A stretch of 64,000 bases of DNA, taken from positions 1 through 64,000 of the forward strand of contig JANWHI010000087.1 in assembly GCA_025450495.1 (NCBI GenBank), read 5' to 3'. Position 1 is the stretch's first letter. Every line of letters begins with the position of its first letter. This document shows, piece by piece, positions 58,465-64,000 of this stretch. The DNA comes from Candidatus Dormiibacter sp. Lineage in GTDB: Bacteria; Chloroflexota; Dormibacteria; UBA8260. A program made the translations under genes and the position numbers. Below the pieces are notes generated by a model that worked only from the letters and a program-made list of their open reading frames with translations, did not search any database and was not told where the DNA came from.

Positions 58465-58470
58465 ACTCTA
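58465..58470 (-). promoter_or_regulatory. candidate -10 box TAGAGT (leaderless SDR)
   Basis: TANNNT box on the minus strand, 7 nt before the GTG at 58457. No Shine-Dalgarno sequence between them. Confidence 0.35.
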
Positions 58471-58611
58471 GTGCGCGCCGGGTCCCGCAAGCCCGGCACC
58501 GTGCCGTGGCTGCGGCGGCGATGTCGGCGATTCGTCGTTTGACGCCAATGTCCCCGGCCCGTACCATCACGGCCGGTAGCCGACTCCTCGTAATCCCCGA
58601 CAAGGGTTTCC

Positions 58612-59781
58612 ATGCGCAGACGTCTGCTCCTGACGTTCTCTGGCGTGATATCGGTCATCGCCGCTGTCATGTTTGAGAGTGCCGTCGCCCAAGCCGCGGC
58701 GCCCGCCGGCGGCTCGTCGGGCCACGACATCTCCTGGCCACAGTGTGGATCCGCATACCCGGCCGACGGCGCCTTCGGCATCGTCGGGGTGACCAACGGA
58801 CGCGCATGGTCGTCCAACCCCTGTCTTGCGTCCGAGTACCAGTGGGCGGCGGGGTACCCGCGGACGCCCGACCTCTACATGAACACCGCCAACCCCGCCC
58901 CGCACAGCAGCTTCTACTGGCCGACCTCCGGCGCCCAGGATCCGGCCCTCTGTCAGGACGCCACCTCCACGACCGACCCCGGCTGCGCCTACGACTACGG
59001 GTGGCACACGGCGGCAGACGCCCTGGCCACAGCGCAGTCAGCGCTGGGGAACCTCCCGCAGGGCGTCTGGTGGCTCGACGTCGAGACGGGCAACACCTGG
59101 AACGGCGACTCCTCGTCCAACGCAGCCGATGTGCAGGGCAGCATCGACTACCTCCTCTCCCAGCACGTCGCCGGGGTCGGCGTCTACTCGACCGCCTACC
59201 AGTGGGGCGTCATCACCGGCGGCTACTCGGCCGCCAACGCGTCCTCGTACGCCGCCGCCTGGCGACCGGAGTTCACCTCGCCGAACGGCCTCTCGGGTGC
59301 TCCATCGTGGGTCGCCGGCGCGTCCGGACCGTCGGACGCACCCGGCTACTGCAGCAGCTCATTCCTCGCCACCACCACGTGGCTGGTGCAGTACATCTCC
59401 GGCGCTCTCGACGTGGACTACGCGTGCGGCACCCCGCCGCCGCCGCAACCCAATGACACGGTGATGATGCCGAGCTCGCTCACCGCGCACACCGGCACGA
59501 CCGTGACCACCTCGGTCACCGTGACGTCGACCAACAACTGGAGCGGCACGGTTGCGCTGTCGCTGAACGCCCCGGCTCGGGTCGCCGCCACCTTGTCCAC
59601 GACCTCGCTCACCGTGCGTCCCAACTCAACGAACCGGGTGACGCTGACACTGCGAAGTGGGACGACCGGCCGTTACACGGTCACGGTGACGGCGCGACCA
59701 GCCAGCGGCAGCACCACCTCGGCGACGCACAGCGCCAGCCTGTCGTTCTCGGTCTCCCGGCGCGGCGTGGACACCTGGTGA
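58612..59781 (+). CDS. secreted GH25-like (DUF1906-type) protein with C-terminal Ig-like domain, 389 aa
   Basis: Sec signal peptide (MRRRLLLTF then a hydrophobic stretch, likely cut after 'AQA'). A TIM-barrel-like domain (about residues 35-265) has 'HDISWPQCGSAYP', 'FGIVGVTNGRAWSSNPCLAS' and 'GVWWLDVETGNTWNG', the DxE-type acidic pair typical of GH25 lysozyme-like folds. Several Cys probably form disulphides. A Pro-rich hinge then leads to a Thr/Ser-rich beta-sandwich. Probably cell-wall active, but substrate is unproven. AAGGG lies 6 nt before the ATG. Confidence 0.75.
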   Translation: MRRRLLLTFSGVISVIAAVMFESAVAQAAAPAGGSSGHDISWPQCGSAYPADGAFGIVGVTNGRAWSSNPCLASEYQWAAGYPRTPDLYMNTANPAPHSSFYWPTSGAQDPALCQDATSTTDPGCAYDYGWHTAADALATAQSALGNLPQGVWWLDVETGNTWNGDSSSNAADVQGSIDYLLSQHVAGVGVYSTAYQWGVITGGYSAANASSYAAAWRPEFTSPNGLSGAPSWVAGASGPSDAPGYCSSSFLATTTWLVQYISGALDVDYACGTPPPPQPNDTVMMPSSLTAHTGTTVTTSVTVTSTNNWSGTVALSLNAPARVAATLSTTSLTVRPNSTNRVTLTLRSGTTGRYTVTVTARPASGSTTSATHSASLSFSVSRRGVDTW

Positions 59782-59846
59782 GCTGAACACCGGCTGCAGA
59801 CTGCTCGCCGTGCTGGCGCACCCAGTCGGCGAGTGGCACACTGGCC

Positions 59847-59873
59847 CTCCCGCGGCGCCATCGCTCGCGGGGG
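59847..59873 (+). other. GC-rich stem-loop after the GH25-like gene
   Basis: Eight-base stem (one G-U) closing an 11-nt loop, 66 bp after the stop. It lacks a U tract, so it may be mRNA 3'-end structure or a Rho-aided terminator; low specificity in GC-rich DNA. Confidence 0.25.
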
Positions 59874-59929
59874 ACAGATGGTCAAGCGCAGCCCGGCTGC
59901 AATGATCGGCAACCACAGAGGGAGCAGAG

Positions 59930-61219
59930 ATGTCACCGCTGACAGACGGCGCCATGAGTGACAGCGCACGCGAGGAGGTGGCCAGGCTTCCCGTGAGCAA
60001 GCTGGTCAAGGCGCGACTGGTCGACAGCCGCGGGGACCGGCTCGGCCAGGTCGACGACATCATCGTGCGGCTCGCGGATGGTGGCTATCCGCCCGTGACC
60101 GGCCTGCGCGCGCGCATCGGAGGGCGGTTGCTGTTCGTTCCGTCGTCGCGCATCGCCGACCTTCATCCCAACCACGTGCAGCTCTCGGGGGAGCTGCTCG
60201 ACCTCAAGCAGTTCGAGCGCCGCCCGGGTGAGGTGTTGCTTCGCGCGGACGTTCTCTCCCGACGGGTCATCGACGTCACCACCGGCAGGCTGGTGATCGC
60301 CAACGACATCGAGATCGCGCGCGTTGACGGCTGGTGGCGCATCGTCGCGGTCGATCCCACGGCCCGCGGGCCGCTGCGACGCCTGCTGCCCGGCGGCCAG
60401 CCCGCCGCGCACAACGTCATCGACTGGTCGCACATCGAGCCGTTCGTTGGCCACGTCCCGACCTCGCGCCTGCTGCTTCCACTCCGTCGCCTGAAGCGTC
60501 TCCATCCCGCCCAGATCGCCGACCTGGTGGAGCGCGTATCGCACGACGAGGGCGACGAGATCATCACCGCGGTGGGGGGCGACCCGGGTTTCGAGGCCGA
60601 CGTCTTCGAGGAGCTCGACACCCATCATCAGCTCGAGTTCCTCGGTCAGCGGTCCAACCAGGAGTCGGCGGAGATCCTCGGTGAGATGGCGCCCGATGAT
60701 GCCGCCGACCTCATCCTGGAGCTCGACCAGGACCGCCGCGCGCCGATCCTTGCGCTGCTGCCGCCGGCACACCAGCGCAAGGTGCGCAGCCTGCTCGCCT
60801 ACAACCCCACGACTGCCGGCGGCATGATGATCCCCGACTTCGTCTCGGTCGCGGAATCGGCCACCGTCGAGCAGGCGCTCGGTCAGATTCGTCGCGCGGA
60901 CAAGCTCCCTGACGAAGCAGCCAGCGTGGTGACCATCACCGACGCCGAGCACCACCTGATCGGCACCGTCGGTGTCATCGACCTGCTCCGCGCGGTGCCG
61001 GAGAGCCGTGTCCTCGAGGTGATGGAGCCTGTTGTCGCCCGGCTGCGCGCCAGCGCCGACCTCGAAGAGGTGGCGCTGCTGATGAGTGATTACAACCTCG
61101 TCGCGCTGCCGGTGGTCGATGACAACGGCCAGGTCATCGGCGTCATCACCGTCGACGACCTGCTCGAAGCGCTGATCCCGGATGACTGGCGCCGTCGTCA
61201 ATCATCGGAGCCCACCTAG
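59930..61219 (+). CDS. soluble PRC-barrel/MgtE-N/CBS protein (magnesium-sensor module), 429 aa
   Basis: N-terminal PRC-barrel-like part (about residues 20-170: 'KARLVDSRGDRLGQVDDIIV' and a second copy 'RVIDVTTGRLVIANDIEIAR'), then an MgtE N-domain with helical repeats ('HPAQIADLVERVSH', 'AEILGEMAPDDAADLILELD', 'LLAYNPTTAGGMMIPDFVSV') and a CBS pair ending 'DNGQVIGVITVDDLLEALIP'. The membrane channel domain of MgtE is absent. It precedes an NRAMP-family carrier by 3 nt, so it probably acts as a cytoplasmic Mg2+-responsive partner of that carrier (inference). GGGAG precedes the ATG. Confidence 0.82.
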   Translation: MSPLTDGAMSDSAREEVARLPVSKLVKARLVDSRGDRLGQVDDIIVRLADGGYPPVTGLRARIGGRLLFVPSSRIADLHPNHVQLSGELLDLKQFERRPGEVLLRADVLSRRVIDVTTGRLVIANDIEIARVDGWWRIVAVDPTARGPLRRLLPGGQPAAHNVIDWSHIEPFVGHVPTSRLLLPLRRLKRLHPAQIADLVERVSHDEGDEIITAVGGDPGFEADVFEELDTHHQLEFLGQRSNQESAEILGEMAPDDAADLILELDQDRRAPILALLPPAHQRKVRSLLAYNPTTAGGMMIPDFVSVAESATVEQALGQIRRADKLPDEAASVVTITDAEHHLIGTVGVIDLLRAVPESRVLEVMEPVVARLRASADLEEVALLMSDYNLVALPVVDDNGQVIGVITVDDLLEALIPDDWRRRQSSEPT

Positions 61220-61222
61220 CCC

Positions 61223-62875
61223 GTGACCGACGGTGGCGCCACCACGTCCACGCAGGGCGACGCTGACCACAGGACAGCGGTGCTCGACGAGGCCCACGTC
61301 GGCGACATCTTCGGTGCGCTCGGCACCGTCAGGCTGAGCGACGACGCACCGCGCCGAGGCTGGAAGGCGCGCCTGGTCACCCTGCTGGCGATCATGGGAC
61401 CTGGCCTGATCGTGATGGTGGGCGACAACGACGCCGGCGGGGTGGCGACGTACGCGCAGGCGGGACAGAACTACGGCACGTCCCTGCTCTGGACGCTGCT
61501 CCTTCTCATCCCGGTGCTGATCGTCAACCAGGAGATGGTGGTCCGCCTCGGCGCAGTGACCGGTGTGGGCCATGCCCGGCTCATCAACGAGCGCTTCGGT
61601 CGGTTCTGGGGCTTCTTCTCGGTTGGCGACCTGTTCCTGCTCAATTTCCTCACCATCGTCACGGAGTTCATCGGCATCAGCCTGGCTGCCGCGTACTTCC
61701 ATGTCAGCCCGTACATCGCCGTCCCCATCGCCGCCGGCCTCCTGATCGGGATCACCACCACCGGCAACTTCCGGCGGTGGGAACGCGCGATGTTCATCCT
61801 CATCGCGGGAAACCTGCTGCTCCTGCCCCTGGCGGTGATGAGTCACCCCGACGCCGGGACGGTGATCCACAGCGCGGTGGTGCCGGCGGTGCAGGGCGGC
61901 TTCAGCTCCAACTCGGTGCTCCTGATCATCGCGATCGTGGGCACCACCGTGGCCCCGTGGCAGCTCTTCTTTCAGCAGTCCAACGTCGTCGACAAGCGCA
62001 TCACCCCACGCTGGATGGCTTACGAGCGTGCCGACACGGTCATCGGCGCCTTCGTGGTGGTCATCGGGGCGTCGATCCTGATGATGGCCGCGGCCCAGGC
62101 ATTCAAGGCAACGCCGGACGCGGGTCGATTCGCCGACGCCGGCGGCGTCGCAGCCGGCCTTGCCCGCCACGTCGGCCCGGCTGCCGGCGGCATCTTCGCG
62201 CTGCTTCTCGTGGACGCCGCGATCATCGGCGCGAGCGCCGTCACCCTGGCGACCTCCTACGCATTTGGAGACGTGTTCGGACTGCGCCACTCACTCCACC
62301 GCGGGATCAAGGATGCGCGTGCGTTCTACGGGAGCTACTCGGCGATGGTGCTGGTGGCCGCTGCCATCGTGCTCGTACCCAATGCTCCGCTCGGGGTCAT
62401 GACCACGGCGGTGCAGGCCCTGGCGGGCGTGCTCCTGCCCAGCGCCACCGTCTTCCTGCTGCTGCTCTGCAATGACAACGCTGTGCTGGGGCCATGGGTC
62501 AACCGTCCCTGGCTGAACGCGCTGGCCAGCGCAATCGTCGGCGTTCTCCTGGTGCTGTCCCTGATCCTTGTCATCTCGACGGTTTTCCCGGCTGTCAACG
62601 TCGTCTCGCTCTTTGAGATCCTCTCTGCTGTCCTGGTCGCGGCCCTGCTGCTCAGCGGAGGACTGATGCTCCGCGGCCGGGGCCGCCGGGCTGCAGCGAC
62701 GGTCATGTCGTCGAGCGACCGCGCCCACTGGCGCATGCCACCCCTGGAGTTCTTGGAACGCCCGCAGTGGTCGACCAGCCGTCTCGCGGGAATGTGGGGC
62801 CTGCGCATCTACCTCCTGGTCGCCATCCTGCTGCTCATCGTCAAGGCGGTGCAACTGGCCACCGCCGGCCACTGA
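61223..62875 (+). CDS. NRAMP-family divalent metal transporter, 550 aa
   Basis: LeuT-fold carrier with about 11 helices. TM1 reads 'GPGLIVMVGDNDAGGVATYA' in place of the classical DPGN, and the TM6 region reads 'GTTVAPWQLFFQQS' in place of the Met-containing A-x-x-M. These changes match the NRAMP-related subgroup that includes Mg2+ transporters rather than Mn2+/Fe2+ MntH proteins. A soluble N-terminal segment of about 50 residues and the adjacent MgtE-N/CBS protein support Mg2+ handling. GTG start 3 nt after the upstream stop. Confidence 0.82.
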   Translation: MTDGGATTSTQGDADHRTAVLDEAHVGDIFGALGTVRLSDDAPRRGWKARLVTLLAIMGPGLIVMVGDNDAGGVATYAQAGQNYGTSLLWTLLLLIPVLIVNQEMVVRLGAVTGVGHARLINERFGRFWGFFSVGDLFLLNFLTIVTEFIGISLAAAYFHVSPYIAVPIAAGLLIGITTTGNFRRWERAMFILIAGNLLLLPLAVMSHPDAGTVIHSAVVPAVQGGFSSNSVLLIIAIVGTTVAPWQLFFQQSNVVDKRITPRWMAYERADTVIGAFVVVIGASILMMAAAQAFKATPDAGRFADAGGVAAGLARHVGPAAGGIFALLLVDAAIIGASAVTLATSYAFGDVFGLRHSLHRGIKDARAFYGSYSAMVLVAAAIVLVPNAPLGVMTTAVQALAGVLLPSATVFLLLLCNDNAVLGPWVNRPWLNALASAIVGVLLVLSLILVISTVFPAVNVVSLFEILSAVLVAALLLSGGLMLRGRGRRAAATVMSSSDRAHWRMPPLEFLERPQWSTSRLAGMWGLRIYLLVAILLLIVKAVQLATAGH

Positions 62876-62899
62876 GAGCCCGACCACCCCGACATGTGG

Positions 62900-62914
62900 G
62901 TGAGGTGGCCTCAC
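62900..62914. promoter_or_regulatory. inverted repeat GTGAGG-TGG-CCTCAC
   Basis: Perfect 6-bp arms, 25 bp after the NRAMP-family stop and just before the promoter of the next gene. Operator or weak terminator. Confidence 0.3.
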
Positions 62915-62930
62915 ATAGAGCCCCAGGGGG

Positions 62931-62936
62931 TTGACA
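62931..62936 (+). promoter_or_regulatory. candidate -35 element TTGACA
   Basis: Exact -35 consensus. The best partner 18 nt downstream is TCCTAT (poor). The gene at 63032 has a good ribosome site, so this would give a leader of roughly 60 nt. Confidence 0.4.
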
Positions 62937-63031
62937 TTCACTACTCGAAGATTGTCCTATTTGGCGCGTTCGACCGATCAGACAGTTTCCTGGGCTTCGG
63001 GAAGGAAGTCCAGGTATGTGGAGGGCGATGG

Positions 63032-64000
63032 ATGCCTGGCACTTCGAAAAGGCGCACTCGCGCGTCGATCCTCGGCGTCACCGGGGTCGCGACACTGGCA
63101 GCGACGCTGTTCAGTGTGTACCCGGCGGGGGCCACGTCGCCCTCTGTCCAGGCGGGCGTCGGCGCGCATAGTGCTGAGGCCTTCAGCCCGGCTGAGCTCA
63201 GCGCGTACGGCTACGAAAGGACCGCACCTGCGCTCAGCGTCTCCGGGCAGGCGCTGGCGTCGGCTGAGGCGCAGTCAGCGCAGATGCGTTCGGTCGGAGG
63301 CTCCTGGACGCAGCTGACCACCAACCCCGACAACGGCCAGCCGGCCGGCTACAACGACCTGGTCTGGTCCAACATCGGTGCCGGGTTCCGCAACGTCTCG
63401 GGGCGGGTCACCGCGCTGGCATCGCAGGGACACACGCTGTATCTGGGCGCAGCGGACGGCGGCGTGTGGAAGTCCACCAACAAGGGCACGACCTGGACTC
63501 CGATCGGGGACAAGCTCCCGACGCTCTCCGTCGGCGCCCTGGCAGTCAACCCAGCCGACAACTCGCTCTGGGTGGGCCTTGGCGAGGCCAACACGAACGC
63601 CGACTCGTACGCCGGTCAGGGCGTGTTCCGCTCCGCGAGCGGTAACGCCAGCTGGGCCCGTGTCGGTGGCACCGAGCTCTCCGGATTCACGATGTACAAG
63701 GTCCTGTTCGATGGCGCTGGGCACGTCTACGCGGCCACCAGCGGTGGGCTGTGGAAACGCAGCGCGAACAACCTCACCTCGCCGTGGACGCTGGTCTTCA
63801 GGCCAGACTTCATCCCCCCGTACCGCACAACGTTCGTCACCGACGTGCAGGTGGCGCCGGGGAGCGGCGGAGCCACGGTCCTTGCCGCTGATGGATGGCG
63901 GGGAGGCACCAGCGCGGCCGATACCGCCAACAACGGCTTCTACGTCTCGACAACTGGTGGAACGAGCGGCTCGTTCAGCAAGATCAATCCCACAGGCGAC
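63032..64000 (+). CDS. secreted BNR/Asp-box (sialidase/VPS10-like propeller) protein, 5' part, at least 323 aa
   Basis: ATG 5 nt after GGAGGG. The signal peptide 'MPGTSKRRTRASILGVTGVA' is followed by a hydrophobic run and a cut near 'YPAGA'. After a linker of about 65 residues the first propeller blades appear: 'LYLGAADGGVWKSTNKGTTW', 'LPTLSVGALAVNPADNSLWV', 'GQGVFRSASGNASWARV' and 'VYAATSGGLWKR', the G-x-x-S-x-D/N-x-G-x-x-W pattern of BNR repeats. The frame stays open to the last base. Probably an exported hydrolase or binding protein; no catalytic residues are visible in this part. Confidence 0.8.
   Translation, partial: MPGTSKRRTRASILGVTGVATLAATLFSVYPAGATSPSVQAGVGAHSAEAFSPAELSAYGYERTAPALSVSGQALASAEAQSAQMRSVGGSWTQLTTNPDNGQPAGYNDLVWSNIGAGFRNVSGRVTALASQGHTLYLGAADGGVWKSTNKGTTWTPIGDKLPTLSVGALAVNPADNSLWVGLGEANTNADSYAGQGVFRSASGNASWARVGGTELSGFTMYKVLFDGAGHVYAATSGGLWKRSANNLTSPWTLVFRPDFIPPYRTTFVTDVQVAPGSGGATVLAADGWRGGTSAADTANNGFYVSTTGGTSGSFSKINPTGD

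Noticed and set aside
1..64000. Mobile elements, CRISPR arrays, tRNA or rRNA genes
   Set aside because: No transposase, integrase, regularly spaced direct repeats, tRNA-like cloverleaf or rRNA sequence noticed by reading; a dedicated RNA scan was not possible.

Overview
High-GC, densely coded chromosomal DNA from a soil-type, aerobic, monoderm-like heterotroph. I see no rRNA, tRNA, CRISPR array, phage or insertion-sequence genes. Lipoprotein signals, luciferase-like (F420-type) oxidoreductases, an SCO6745-family protein, NTG/GTG starts, ATGA/GTGA operon overlaps and several apparently leaderless genes (a TANNNT box 6-8 nt before the start) fit an actinobacterium or a Chloroflexota/Dormibacterota-like lineage. 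I cannot place it more closely from sequence reading alone.

Layout. 1-4.6 kb: tail of an upstream gene, a membrane-anchored anti-sigma-like protein, a beta-propeller lipoprotein, small enzymes and an enoyl-CoA hydratase-family protein. 4.6-11.4 kb: a tightly overlapped minus-strand operon (HbpS/GlcG-like protein, acyl-CoA dehydrogenase, acyl-CoA ligase, DUF6282-type hydrolase, isopropylmalate dehydrogenase-like enzyme, MFS carrier) divergent from a GntR/FadR-type regulator. 11.4-18.5 kb: an MFS exporter and a complete dipeptide/oligopeptide-type ABC importer (two ATPases, two permeases, binding lipoprotein).

18.6-30.3 kb: a plus-strand operon divergent from that importer. Its genes encode a haem-oxygenase-like di-metal oxidase (HDO) with all six metal ligands, a rubredoxin-domain protein, an aldehyde dehydrogenase, a gamma-glutamyltransferase-family protein, a RidA protein, a single-chain ETF beta-alpha fusion, a ThDP enzyme of the 2-hydroxyacyl-CoA lyase/oxalyl-CoA decarboxylase class, a formyl-CoA transferase-like enzyme, a second aldehyde dehydrogenase and a DMT-family carrier. 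I read this as a candidate undescribed oxidative catabolic pathway in which formyl-CoA released by the lyase pays for activation of the next acid. It is the strongest novelty candidate in the window.

30.4-39.8 kb: HAD phosphatase, an unrecognised protein, a MerR regulator with a His/Pro repeat tail, an ArsB-superfamily permease, an SCO6745-family protein, then a TPP riboswitch driving a CytX-TenA thiamine-salvage operon, and an acyl-CoA synthetase. 39.8-51.4 kb: a 12-gene minus-strand operon combining a branched-chain-type (Liv) ABC importer with DapA-like, luciferase-like, SDR, MaoC, class III CoA-transferase, alcohol dehydrogenase and MFS genes. 51.5-58.5 kb: a second DapA-like/luciferase-like pair with a MetE-like and a VOC protein, divergent across a LacI-type operator from a creatininase/SDR/LacI operon, followed by a paralogous SDR. 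58.6-64 kb: a secreted GH25-like protein, a soluble MgtE-N/CBS protein paired with an NRAMP-family carrier, and a secreted BNR-repeat protein that runs off the window.
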